Positions 45,062 through 53,716 of a stretch of DNA of 64,000 nucleotides are shown piece after piece. Source of the DNA: Planctomycetaceae bacterium (lineage in GTDB: Bacteria; Planctomycetota; UBA1135; GCA-002686595); contig WGMC01000013.1 in the NCBI GenBank assembly GCA_016125265.1, positions 170,749 to 234,748 of the forward strand. The letters run 5' to 3'. Both the position numbers and the translations under genes were made by a program. Each line of letters begins with the position of its first letter. The first letter of the stretch is position 1. Under the pieces are notes generated by a model, which saw only the letters and a list, made by a program, of their open reading frames with translations, had not been told where the DNA came from and did not search any database.

Positions 45062-47154
45062 GCCGCCGGCCCGGAAGCGGCGACACCCTGCGCCTGGCCC
45101 TCGTCGTGGCGAAGGGCGAGTTCCGCCGTTTGCTGCGGGACAAGAAGGCGATCCTTTTGGCGGTGGTGCTGCCGATCCTGGCGTATCCGGCGTTCCTTTT
45201 GGCGTCGCAGAAGCTCAACAGTTTGGGCCAGCGCCAGATCGAGGAGCGCGAGGTGCTCGTGGCGCGCGACTTGGGTGGGCTCCCCGCGCCGTTGGCCGAG
45301 GCTGTGCGCGCCCGCCTCGACGCGCGGGACGAGGGTGTGCGTTTCGACGAACGCGAGATCGCGGGGGCGCGCGAGGTGCTCGAAACGAAGGCGCCGGACA
45401 AGGAGCGTTTGCGTGACTGGGCCGAGGACGCGCGGGGCGAGGCCTACGCGGGGCTGCTCGTGGCCCTCGCCGCGAAGGACGGCGCGCCGCCCGCGCTGCA
45501 CCTCGTGTTCGACGGCGCCGGTGAGGACGGCATCGCCCTTTCTACCCAGGTCCTAGGGCCCCTGCGGCAGTTGGCGGACGAACTCGAGAGCGAGGCCTAC
45601 GCCGCGCGGCTCGGCGCCGATCCGGCGGTTTCGTTCGCCTTCCAGAGTTTCGACGCGGCGCCGCCCAAGGACCGCCAGGGCCTCGCGCTCGGCCGCTTCC
45701 TGCCCCTGATCGCCGTTTTGGTGCTGCTTTCGGGCGGCGCCTTCGCGGCCATCGACACCTTCGCCGGCGAGCGCGAACAGGGCACCTTGGAAACGCTGCT
45801 GTCGCAACCCGTGCCGACGATTGCGCTGGCCTGGGGCAAGTACCTGGTGGTGCTCGCGACCGCCATCGCCGCCTGGATCGGGAACGTGGTCAGCCTGGTG
45901 CTGTCGGCGTCCCTGGGCCTCTTCGACCTGCCCGGACTGGGTGTCGAGGGGCCGGGCACCGCGCGCATCCTGCTCGCGGGCCTCGTGTTCCTGCCGACGG
46001 TGGTGCTGATCTCGGCAAGCTTGTGTTTCCTCGCCGCGCGCGCGCGCAGCTTCCGCGAGGCGCAGGCCTACCTCCTGCCCGCGACGCTCGTCGGTGCGGC
46101 CCTCGCCTCCCCCGCCGCGGCGGCGGACGTGCAGCTCGACCTGCTGCTGGCCCTCGTCCCACTCGCCGGCCCGAGCCTCGCCCTGCGCGACGCCTTCGCC
46201 GGCAATCTGCAGTGGCTGCCCGCGGCGCTCGCGTTCCTCTCGTCGAGTGTCTACGCGGCGCTCGCCCTGCGCCGCATCGCCGTCACGTTGGACGCGGAGC
46301 GTCTGCTCGCGTCGCCGTCGCCCAAGGGCATGGACGCGGGGGCCGACACCGCGCAGCGCTCGATCCGCACCGCGCTCGTCGCCGTGGCCGCCGTGTACCT
46401 CGCGGGCGGCTGGTTGCAGTCCCTGGACTTGGTTTGGGGCCTGGTGGCGACCCTCTGGGGGCTGGTGCTGGGCGCGGCGCTCTGGCTCGCGCGCGCCAAC
46501 CTGCGCGGCCGCGGAACTGCGGACCGCGCGCTCCCCGCCAACGCCGCACGCGGCGTCGGCCCCATCACGAGCCTGAAGGACGCCCTGCAAGTCTGCACCC
46601 CCGGCGGTGTCAGTCGGCACGTGGCACTCGCGCTCTCCGCCGTGTTTGCGGCCCCCGCCCTGGCCCAAGCGGGCCGCCACCTGGTCGAACTGCAGAGCCG
46701 CTTCCTGCCGCTGCCCGGTGGCGCCGATCTCGAGCCGATCGCACGCGCCCTCGAGTCCCTCTCCCTACCCGCGCTCGTCGCGCTCTTCGCGATCAGTCCC
46801 GGCATCACGGAGGAGCTGCTCTTCCGCGGCGCCGTGCTACGCGGCCTCTTCGCACGCGCCCGCGCCGGCATCCTGCCGCCGCTCGTCTTCCAGGCCGCGG
46901 TCTTCGCCGTGATGCACGCCTCGATCCACCGCCTGGCGATCACGTTCTCGCTGGGCCTGCTGCTCGGCGCGATCACCTACCGCAGCGGAGCCCTCTGGAC
47001 CGCCATCGCGCTGCACGCCGCCTACAACGCATGCGCCGTACTGACCGACCGCGTGCCCACCCTGGACCTAGCCCACCCGCTGTGGTGGCTGGGCACATTG
47101 CCCCTCGCGCTGCTGCTGCTGCGCCCACGGCCAGCCCTTCGCGCTCGCCCCTGA
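45058..47154 (+). CDS. Fusion of ABC-2 permease and CPBP intramembrane protease
   Basis: 698 residues. Residues 1-420 repeat the NatB-like design of the first permease: LVVAKGEFRRLLRDKKAILLAVVLPILAYPAF, an outer soluble domain, then FLPLIAVLVLLSGGAFAAIDTFAGEREQGTLETLLSQPVP. From about 500 a CPBP (Rce1-like) membrane protease domain begins: ITEELLFRGAVLRGL at about 583 has the EE-R motif, FAVMHAS at about 617 and HAAYNAC at about 651 give the two His-containing motifs. Such fusions are annotated in planctomycete genomes; the protease substrate is not known. GTG 45058 overlaps the ATPase stop. Confidence 0.87.
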   Translation: MSRRPGSGDTLRLALVVAKGEFRRLLRDKKAILLAVVLPILAYPAFLLASQKLNSLGQRQIEEREVLVARDLGGLPAPLAEAVRARLDARDEGVRFDEREIAGAREVLETKAPDKERLRDWAEDARGEAYAGLLVALAAKDGAPPALHLVFDGAGEDGIALSTQVLGPLRQLADELESEAYAARLGADPAVSFAFQSFDAAPPKDRQGLALGRFLPLIAVLVLLSGGAFAAIDTFAGEREQGTLETLLSQPVPTIALAWGKYLVVLATAIAAWIGNVVSLVLSASLGLFDLPGLGVEGPGTARILLAGLVFLPTVVLISASLCFLAARARSFREAQAYLLPATLVGAALASPAAAADVQLDLLLALVPLAGPSLALRDAFAGNLQWLPAALAFLSSSVYAALALRRIAVTLDAERLLASPSPKGMDAGADTAQRSIRTALVAVAAVYLAGGWLQSLDLVWGLVATLWGLVLGAALWLARANLRGRGTADRALPANAARGVGPITSLKDALQVCTPGGVSRHVALALSAVFAAPALAQAGRHLVELQSRFLPLPGGADLEPIARALESLSLPALVALFAISPGITEELLFRGAVLRGLFARARAGILPPLVFQAAVFAVMHASIHRLAITFSLGLLLGAITYRSGALWTAIALHAAYNACAVLTDRVPTLDLAHPLWWLGTLPLALLLLRPRPALRARP

Positions 47155-47172
47155 CGGTCTCCCCACCACCGC

Positions 47173-48780
47173 CTACGGCAGGCGTATGGTGCGCAAGAAA
47201 CGGCCGTCGGGTACCGCGTCGATGGTCTCTTCGTGAAGCACCGCCCCGCGCTGCACGACGCGCATCACCATCGGCCCCTCGGGGGTCTCGCAGTGCCAGC
47301 GGAACGCCCCAGCGCGGTCGACCTCGAACCGGTGCACGTTCGGAGACGTCCGCCCGCGGAACCCGGCGGGGTAGACCAGCTCGTACTCCACTCCGCCTCC
47401 AGCCAGGCTGAGCGGACCGAGAAGGATGTGGCCCTCCACGACCATCGGACGACTGCGTTGCTCCACGAGAACTACACCCCGCTTCGATTCGCCGGGCCCG
47501 AGGCGCAAGGGGAACTTCGACGGCCAATCCGCGAGCACGTTGGCGCCCGGAGGCGCGCGGACCTCGTACTCCGAATCGGCCACCATGAGGTAGTAAGGTC
47601 CCGATCCGAGGTGTTCGAAAGCGAAGTTGCCGTCCGCATCGGTGACGTCCGCAGCCACGGCACCGCCGCGTCCCAGTATCACCCAACCCTCCGCCTGCTC
47701 GGCCTCGTTCCAGTCGGGACACAGCATGACGCGTAGCCCCGAAAAGGGGCGGCCCTCGTCGCACTGGAGCCGCCCCTCGATCGACCCCGTGCCGCCGCGA
47801 AAGTCGAAGTTCCACTCGCGAGTTTCGCCTGCGGCAAGCTCGATTCGACGGGGCCGCGGCGACGTGCGACCGTAGATGGGGCTCTCTGAAGGCCACGGTC
47901 GATGAACACCATCGGGCGGCGGGTACTCGCTGGGCCCGGCGAAGGCGCGGAAGGTCCAGTGGCCAGGCCATAACTCCACTTCGTACTGACCGACGGGGTC
48001 CGCATCGAAGCGGAGTGGACTTCCGCGCATGGGGTTGGGAGGAAGGGGCATCGCGTCCAGCGTGGCGTAGGGCACACCGTGCCCGGCCGGTCCGATCACC
48101 ACGCCGTACACCAGGGCGGAACGTACCAGCGGCAACGTCGCCACCAGGGGCTCGTCGCGAGGCTCGAGAAGCACATCCAAGAGCGCCCCACCGGGTCCAT
48201 GCGTGCGCACACATCCCAATCGGGCCGGCAACCAACCCCGCGGCAGAGTGCCGGGAACGAGGCCCAACGACCACATGCCGGGTTCGAGGCCTTGGACCTC
48301 GGCCCGTCCGTCCACCAACTCCACCACGCGTGTGGTGGGAATGGTGTAGGGATCCATGGTCGGGTCCAGACTTGGCATCCACACCTCGTGCGACGAACTC
48401 GGCACCTCGGACTTCCGCGTCGCGACGATGCGATGTGCCCGAAGCCACACTCTCCCCGTCGTAGGCACCGAACCGTTTTCGTCGACCGCGAGGATGTGCA
48501 CGGGCGCTGACCGAAGGCGGGCAGCATGGGTCGCGCTCGCCTCGGGCGCCGACGTTCGCTCACTAGACGCGGAGTCCGCCGCCACGCGGCGATCCGGTCG
48601 GTGCTCGTCGCGCCCGTCGTTCGCGGTGGGCTCGTCGGGCGCGGCGGGAATCTCGGGCTGCACGGACGGACGGTGCCCGTCCCGTTCGGCACAGGCGATC
48701 CACACCACACCGAGCACAAGCACGGCCATCGCGGCCGACGCCAACACCCGGAACCTGCCAACACCACCGCCGCGCCCCAT
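47173..48780 (-). CDS. Exported or lipid-anchored protein with carboxypeptidase-regulatory-like domains
   Basis: 535 residues. The N-terminal helix ASAAMAVLVLGVVWIACAERDG could be a lipoprotein signal (IAC before Cys30), though Trp at -3 is unusual. A disordered, charged stretch (35-90) leads to beta-sandwich units: VHILAVDENGSVPTTGRVWL, GTGSIEGRLQCDEGRPFSGLRVML with ADVTDADGNFAFEHLGSGPYYL, and VVEGHILLGPLSLAGGGVEYELV. No enzyme domain is seen. It starts two bases after the stop of the glycine-rich gene, so the two are co-transcribed. Confidence 0.75.
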   Translation of the reverse strand: MGRGGGVGRFRVLASAAMAVLVLGVVWIACAERDGHRPSVQPEIPAAPDEPTANDGRDEHRPDRRVAADSASSERTSAPEASATHAARLRSAPVHILAVDENGSVPTTGRVWLRAHRIVATRKSEVPSSSHEVWMPSLDPTMDPYTIPTTRVVELVDGRAEVQGLEPGMWSLGLVPGTLPRGWLPARLGCVRTHGPGGALLDVLLEPRDEPLVATLPLVRSALVYGVVIGPAGHGVPYATLDAMPLPPNPMRGSPLRFDADPVGQYEVELWPGHWTFRAFAGPSEYPPPDGVHRPWPSESPIYGRTSPRPRRIELAAGETREWNFDFRGGTGSIEGRLQCDEGRPFSGLRVMLCPDWNEAEQAEGWVILGRGGAVAADVTDADGNFAFEHLGSGPYYLMVADSEYEVRAPPGANVLADWPSKFPLRLGPGESKRGVVLVEQRSRPMVVEGHILLGPLSLAGGGVEYELVYPAGFRGRTSPNVHRFEVDRAGAFRWHCETPEGPMVMRVVQRGAVLHEETIDAVPDGRFLRTIRLP

Positions 48781-48782
48781 GA

Positions 48783-49850
48783 CTAGATCCCGGCCATGGA
48801 GCCCGAACCGCCCGAGTCTCCCAGGAGTTCGTCGATCTTCTCGATCACATCCAGCACCTCGTTCACGAACCTAGCCCAGCGGGTCACGCTGACCACGAGC
48901 GGCGTGCCGGGTGCGCAGCCCGCGCCGACCGCGCCATCGTCACCGTGTGTCGAAGGGTCGAGCAAAGGCACACCACTCTCCCCCTCACCACCATCGCCGC
49001 CGGCCCCGCAGGGGGAGCCACCACATCCGCCGTCGCCCCCGGCGCCATTCGTCCCGTGTTCGCTCGTGGTCGCGCCTCCGTCGCCACCGTCCCCTCCCGA
49101 ACCGCCCATCACCAGACCGTTGCCGCCGGTCCCACCGTTGCCACCCGCGCCGCCAAAGACACCGGGGCCCCCCGCGCCGCCATCGCCGCCGGATCCCCCC
49201 TTGGGCGCGGACGCACCGTGTCCCCCCGGGCCACCTTGTCCCCCGTCGCCGCCGAATGCCGCCCCGGCTCCACCTTGTCCTCCGCTTCCACCGGTGCCGG
49301 CGAGCCCAACTCCCGACGACGCGCCGCCGCTGCCGCCCGCACCTCCGTTGCCCCCAGCGATCGGCCCTGCGCCGCCCGGCCCTCCAGGTCCACCGGGGCC
49401 CCCGTTGGGGAACTCGGGTGTTCCGGGGCCGCCCGAACCTCCGTTGCCACCATTGCCCCCCGAGCCTCCCTGGCCGGGATCGGCAGCGGTGCCGCCCCCT
49501 CCCCCTGCTCCGCCCTGACCGCCGGGGTGGAACGAGCTACCTCCATTTCCGCCAGCTCCGCTGCCCCAGCCGTCGCCACCCGGGCCACCGTTCGGCGGAC
49601 AATCCGCGGGCAAGGCGCCAGAGCCGTTCGGGGGTTCGTACCCCACGGGCGTGTCGGAGGGCCAGCCGTCGTGTCCCTGGGGCTCGTGCTCGTTTCCGTT
49701 CCTCCCGAACGGATAGTCGGGCGGATAGTCCGCGAACCGCTTCGGCGCCGTCGTCGCCTGTCCACAGGGATCGCTCGCCAGTGCGAAACTGTCGCTCGGA
49801 AGCCACCAAGCGCCCGCGAACAGGGCGCACAGAATCCATCGTGTGAGCAT
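48783..49850 (-). CDS. Exported PGRS-like glycine-rich protein
   Basis: 355 residues. Signal peptide MLTRWILCALFAGAWWLPSDSFALA. Residues about 80-305 are an almost unbroken array of GG-x-GG-x triplets (GGNGGNGGSGG, GGAGGNGGTGGNG), as in mycobacterial PE_PGRS domains and planctomycete glycine-rich proteins, which would form a polyproline-II or beta-roll rod. A non-repetitive C-terminus follows (VVSVTRWARFVNEVLDVIEKIDELL), ending with SMAGI. Cysteines occur at both edges (DPCGQ, GGCGGSPCGAG, GAGCAPG). ATG 49850 is chosen because AGGAG precedes it by six bases; ATG 49856 abuts AGGAG. A surface or adhesive role is inferred. Confidence 0.82.
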   Translation of the reverse strand: MLTRWILCALFAGAWWLPSDSFALASDPCGQATTAPKRFADYPPDYPFGRNGNEHEPQGHDGWPSDTPVGYEPPNGSGALPADCPPNGGPGGDGWGSGAGGNGGSSFHPGGQGGAGGGGGTAADPGQGGSGGNGGNGGSGGPGTPEFPNGGPGGPGGPGGAGPIAGGNGGAGGSGGASSGVGLAGTGGSGGQGGAGAAFGGDGGQGGPGGHGASAPKGGSGGDGGAGGPGVFGGAGGNGGTGGNGLVMGGSGGDGGDGGATTSEHGTNGAGGDGGCGGSPCGAGGDGGEGESGVPLLDPSTHGDDGAVGAGCAPGTPLVVSVTRWARFVNEVLDVIEKIDELLGDSGGSGSMAGI

Positions 49851-49978
49851 CGCCATCTCCTGCCCCTCGTCGGGGCCGCGGACCGGAATGGACCCGCGAG
49901 GAATGCAAGACTCAGACGCCGTTGAGGGGTTGCGAGAAATCGCCAGCGATCGACGTGGGCGACCTGATGGGCTGGCGC

Positions 49979-50974
49979 TCAGGTGAACCGGATGACGCCG
50001 ACGACGCCCAGGAACGCGATTCCCGTGCCCACCGCCGTGCGCCAGCCGTAGCGCTCGCCGAGCACCATCCCGATCGGCAAGGCGAAGAGCGGTGTGGTGG
50101 CGAACAGCACGCCGGACACTCCGGGCGCAAGCGAGCCGAGGGCCAGGCTGTGCAGGGGCAGGTTGATCCACGCGGCGATCAGGCATGCGGGGAGGAGCGC
50201 CGCCACAAGTGCCGGCAGCACGAAGGGGCGCGCCAACAGGCGCAGTTCGTCCGCGGGCCCGGGGCCGCCGCGGCGCACGCCGCGCTGCCAGATTCCGAAT
50301 GCGACCGCGATCACCAACGCGCCGAGCACGCCGCCCGCGAGCCGCGCCACCGTGCCGGGCAGCAGTTCGGTGCCCTCGAAACCGGCTCGCCCCGTGACGA
50401 TCGCCACCGCTTGTGCGGCCGCCGCCAACGACGCGAACGCGATGCCGATGCGGCGCTGTTTGGGATCGCGCGCGGGTTCGCCGACGCGCCCGCGGGGGCG
50501 CTCCGACACCACCAACGCGATGCCCGCGAGGGTCACGCCCATCGACACGAAGCCCAGGCCGGAGAGCGCGCGTCCGAACCACACGAAGTCGATCAACGCC
50601 GCAAGCGGCGCTATCAAGTTGGCCGCGAGCGCCGCCAGTTGCACGCCGCAGCGCGAGAACGCGGCGAAGTAGAGCGCGTCCCCGACGGCAAACCCGAGGA
50701 GCCCGCTGACGCCGAGCGAAACCCACGCGTCGCCGCTCGGCCCCGCGTGCCCCATGCCCCACCAGATCGCACCGAAAAGCAGCGCGGCGCTCGTGTTCTT
50801 GAACAGGTTGGCCGCCGCCGGTGTGAGCGCCGCACGCCCCGGCACGGGCGCCATCGCGCGGCTGAAGAGGAACGAGCCAAACGCCCAGAGCGCGGCCGCT
50901 CCCAACGCGGCCATCGACCCGACGAGCACCCCGGGCCCGGCGCCGGCCTCAGCTCCATCCAGCAGCGCCAGCAT
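49979..50974 (-). CDS. EamA-family (DMT superfamily) transporter
   Basis: 331 residues, ten hydrophobic segments in two EamA repeats. Repeat 1: MAALGAAALWAFGSFLFSRA through LIAPLAALIDFVWFGRALSGLGFVSMGVTLAGIALVV. Repeat 2: IGIAFASLAAAAQAVAIVTGRAG through GVLFATTPLFALPIGMVLGERYGWRTAVGTGIAFLGVVGVI. Members export metabolites or amino acids; cargo unknown. GGAG lies six bases before ATG 50974, a normal Shine-Dalgarno spacing. Confidence 0.9.
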   Translation of the reverse strand: MLALLDGAEAGAGPGVLVGSMAALGAAALWAFGSFLFSRAMAPVPGRAALTPAAANLFKNTSAALLFGAIWWGMGHAGPSGDAWVSLGVSGLLGFAVGDALYFAAFSRCGVQLAALAANLIAPLAALIDFVWFGRALSGLGFVSMGVTLAGIALVVSERPRGRVGEPARDPKQRRIGIAFASLAAAAQAVAIVTGRAGFEGTELLPGTVARLAGGVLGALVIAVAFGIWQRGVRRGGPGPADELRLLARPFVLPALVAALLPACLIAAWINLPLHSLALGSLAPGVSGVLFATTPLFALPIGMVLGERYGWRTAVGTGIAFLGVVGVIRFT

Positions 50975-51091
50975 CTATTGCTCCGACCGAGGACCTACGG
51001 GCCGCTCCCCTGACACGAAAGCACCGCCGGCCGGAGCGCCTATCGGCACCCTCAACCGGCGGCACGGCCCGTGGCCCAGGAGCAGGCTGGA

Positions 51092-51208
51092 TCAGCGCTG
51101 CTTCTTCTTCTTGTCGGCCAGGAGGTACTTGCCCGAGCCCATCCCGATCTTGCGGATGAGCTTCTTGCCGCGGTTCGGACCGCCCGATTTCGTCTGCGCG
51201 CGCGCCAT
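51092..51208 (-). CDS. 38-residue lysine-rich small basic protein
   Basis: The frame reads MARAQTKSGGPNRGKKLIRK and continues through IGMGSGKYLL to a tail ADKKKKQR and TGA. Ten of 38 residues are lysine and four are arginine, with only one acidic residue. AAGGTGA precedes ATG by three bases, a good match to the anti-Shine-Dalgarno end. Codon choice (AAG, GGC, CTC, ATC) matches neighbouring genes rather than random GC-rich frames. I do not recognise a family; the composition suggests RNA or ribosome binding. It lies alone between the EamA gene and an unrelated gene. Confidence 0.7.
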   Translation of the reverse strand: MARAQTKSGGPNRGKKLIRKIGMGSGKYLLADKKKKQR

Positions 51209-51543
51209 AGGTCACCTTCGATTCTGCCCCCCACCGCTCCCCGGCCGCCCCCTTCGGGAGGCCATCGAACCGGAGAAACCCCAGCGAGGGCCAAACAGGG
51301 TACCGGCCGCCCTCCAGCCGGCGCAAGGCGGGCCCGGTCGCCCCGCCAGTCCGAGGCGCAGCACGGCACTACCGGGCGCCCCAGGGGCACCCGCGGAACG
51401 GTTCCGAAACTCCGGTGGTGCGATCCGCCGCCACGGCGGGACCGAGCCCTCGCCCCGTGGCCGAAAGCTCCGCCCCCGGCGGCGATACACCCCCCGCCTG
51501 ATTTCCCGCGCGACCTCCACCGACCCGAAAATGCCGAGCCGCC
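51209..51543. other. Non-coding interval, nothing recognised
   Basis: 335 bases upstream of the small basic gene, which must contain its promoter. Candidate frames are Arg/Gly/Pro-rich shadows. No clear hairpin or repeat. Confidence 0.45.
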
Positions 51544-52845
51544 CTACTCGAGTCCGAAGAGCTGGCGCACACGGTCCCTTTGGCTTTCGCTCCAGTGGCT
51601 CGTGTTCGCGAGGAACTCGACCGCGTCGCGGCGACTCGGTTCAAGCCGCGGGTCCCACTTGAGGGTTTGGAAGCGGGGGGCGGCGGCTTGGAGGAATGCG
51701 TCGGCCGCCTCTTCGCTCGACACCGCCCGGGCCATCCGCAAGACGTCGAGCAGGTCGTCGGGCCCGGCCTCCTTCGCGATCTCGCTCAACTGCCCGGATG
51801 CATTTCGCGGCGGCATGGAGTTGAGCCATTCGGCGAGGGCCGCGTGCCCGCGTTCGCTGCCCGAATACAAGAGCGCAGCCCTGGACGCGTTGCGCACGTG
51901 GTGTACGTAGGCATCCTTGGTTTCGTCGAATGCGAAACTCAGCAGTTGGTCCACACGGGCGTCGCCTTCGATCGCTGGCAGCCCGAAGAGGGCTCCCGAC
52001 TTTCGGTTCGAGACCCCGTCCACGACCGTCCCCACGAACTGCTCGTCTTCGGAGCTCGCCAACACTCCCCACGCACTGGAAGTGATCGACGTGTAGCTCT
52101 CGCCCGCGAGCAGATGCAGCGCCGCCGACAGTCCCGAGTTGGCGCCCGCATCGCGCAACATGTCGAGCGCGGCACCAACTTCCCGGCTAGGCAAGCCCAC
52201 GCCGGGGCCGGGGTCGCCCTTCGTGCGCAACGTGAACTCCACAAGCTGCGCGATCCGTTCCTGGCGCACGGCCGAGCTCGCACTCGTGCCCCGTCGATCG
52301 ACCGCCAGCACTACCGAGTCGAGGAGCGATGTGTCGCGCATGGCCTCGTCCAACAACTCGGACTCGACGGCGGGGCTCCAATCCTTCGCCCAGAGCGCCG
52401 CGAGCACCGCGGTGACACGTTCGTGATGCGTGGATTCCTCGGCACGCAGGCACGCGAGCACATCCCCGCAGGTCACACCAGCGCTCTGCACCGCGTCTCG
52501 CAGGGGGCCGAGGTCGGTGAGCCTCCACGAGTCGACGCTGCGACCCATCACCCGCGCCAACTCGAACGCGTCGATCCCCGCGACACGCAGCATGTCGGCC
52601 AAGGACCGCGGTGCGCTCGGGGACACGACCTCCGCAACTTCGATCCCCCCGCCTACCCGCTTGCGAGCACTTCGCGGCGCGACATCCTCAGCAGTCCGAA
52701 CGATCGGTGCCTCGGCAGCGACAGGCGGATCCTCGTGCTGCAACTCGCGGTCGAAACTTCCACTGCCCCACCAAAGGAGCAGGCCTCCGCCGAGGACCGC
52801 GCCCGCTAGCGCGCCGAGGGTCCCAACACGTTTTCGAGCAACCAT
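51544..52845 (-). CDS. Membrane-anchored helical-repeat protein of unknown function
   Basis: 433 residues. MVARKRVGTLGALAGAVLGGGLLLWWG is one N-terminal helix with a basic inside, so the rest is probably outside the cytoplasm. The mature part is mostly helical, with repeated two-helix patterns like ALDMLRDAGANSGLSAALHLLAG and ALAEWLNSMPPRNASGQLSEIAKEAG, suggestive of HEAT/ARM-like folds. No catalytic motif. ATG 52845 is chosen over 52866 because the basic-hydrophobic segment follows immediately. I know no family for it. Confidence 0.68.
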   Translation of the reverse strand: MVARKRVGTLGALAGAVLGGGLLLWWGSGSFDRELQHEDPPVAAEAPIVRTAEDVAPRSARKRVGGGIEVAEVVSPSAPRSLADMLRVAGIDAFELARVMGRSVDSWRLTDLGPLRDAVQSAGVTCGDVLACLRAEESTHHERVTAVLAALWAKDWSPAVESELLDEAMRDTSLLDSVVLAVDRRGTSASSAVRQERIAQLVEFTLRTKGDPGPGVGLPSREVGAALDMLRDAGANSGLSAALHLLAGESYTSITSSAWGVLASSEDEQFVGTVVDGVSNRKSGALFGLPAIEGDARVDQLLSFAFDETKDAYVHHVRNASRAALLYSGSERGHAALAEWLNSMPPRNASGQLSEIAKEAGPDDLLDVLRMARAVSSEEAADAFLQAAAPRFQTLKWDPRLEPSRRDAVEFLANTSHWSESQRDRVRQLFGLE

Positions 52846-52961
52846 GGAATGGATGCCAAAGTACACGGGCGCGGTCGATCGGGCCGAACGAGTCTGGACC
52901 AGACCGTGGCGCGTCTCCAGGCCAGCCGCGGTTTGCCGATCCGAGCGCGGGCCCGGCGGGT

Positions 52962-52967
52962 TAGCCT
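52962..52967 (+). promoter_or_regulatory. -10-like hexamer TAGCCT, 9 nt before ATG 52977
   Basis: TAGCCT, CCTGGGGTC, ATG. Confidence 0.5.
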
Positions 52968-52976
52968 CCTGGGGTC

Positions 52977-53708
52977 ATGGGTCGGCGCATTTTTGTTGGC
53001 GACATCCAGGGGTGTCGGGAGGAGCTCGAGGCTCTGCTCGAGGCGGCGCGGTTTGATCCCAGTGCGGATCGGTTGATGCCGCTTGGGGATTTGGTTGGGC
53101 GCGGGCCCGATGCGCTTGGGACGCTGAGGCTGCTCGTCGAACTGGGCGCGGAGCCTGTGCTTGGCAACCACGACTTGCACACGTTGCGTGCGGCGGCGGG
53201 TGTGCGGCGGCCGCGGCCTTCGGATCGCATCGATGGGCTGCTGGCGGCGGACGATTGCGACGAGTTGATGGATTGGCTCAAGGCGCAGCCCTTCGTGCGG
53301 CTTGAGCCAGACTACCTGCTCGTGCATGCGGGGCTGCATCCCAAGTGGACGAACCCAGAGGTGCGGCTCGCGTTGGTCGATCCGGTGGCGGAGCACCCCC
53401 ACAGCACGTTTGCGACGCGGGTGCGCTACTGCTCCCCCAACGGCGAGCGGCCGGACGGCGACGAGTCGGCCGCTCCCCCGCCGCCGCCGTTTGCGCCGTG
53501 GTACACGTTCTACGACCCCGCGCAGCACGGCGGCCGCCGCGCGGTGTTCGGTCACTGGTCCCAACGCGGGCTGGTGGACGAGCCCCAGGCCCTGGGGCTC
53601 GACACGGGCTGCGTGTGGGGCCGCGAGCTGACGGCCTGGATTCCCGAGGAGCGGCGCTTCGTGGCCGTGCCCGCGCGGCGCGCCCATGCGTCGCCCTCCG
53701 GCGACTGA
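52977..53708 (+). CDS. apaH: Symmetrical bis(5'-nucleosyl)-tetraphosphatase ApaH-like
   Basis: 243 residues of the PPP metallophosphatase family. FVGDIQGC (metal Asp), PLGDLVGRGPD, VLGNHDLHTL and LVHAGLHPKW give the dinuclear metal site, and AVFGHWSQRG with LDTGCVWGRELTAW the C-terminal site, as in ApaH. It hydrolyses Ap4A and can decap NpnN-RNAs. It is somewhat shorter than the about 280 residues of E. coli ApaH. It converges on the Clp N-domain gene 8 bases away. Confidence 0.9.
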   Translation: MGRRIFVGDIQGCREELEALLEAARFDPSADRLMPLGDLVGRGPDALGTLRLLVELGAEPVLGNHDLHTLRAAAGVRRPRPSDRIDGLLAADDCDELMDWLKAQPFVRLEPDYLLVHAGLHPKWTNPEVRLALVDPVAEHPHSTFATRVRYCSPNGERPDGDESAAPPPPPFAPWYTFYDPAQHGGRRAVFGHWSQRGLVDEPQALGLDTGCVWGRELTAWIPEERRFVAVPARRAHASPSGD

Positions 53709-53716
53709 AACCCGGA

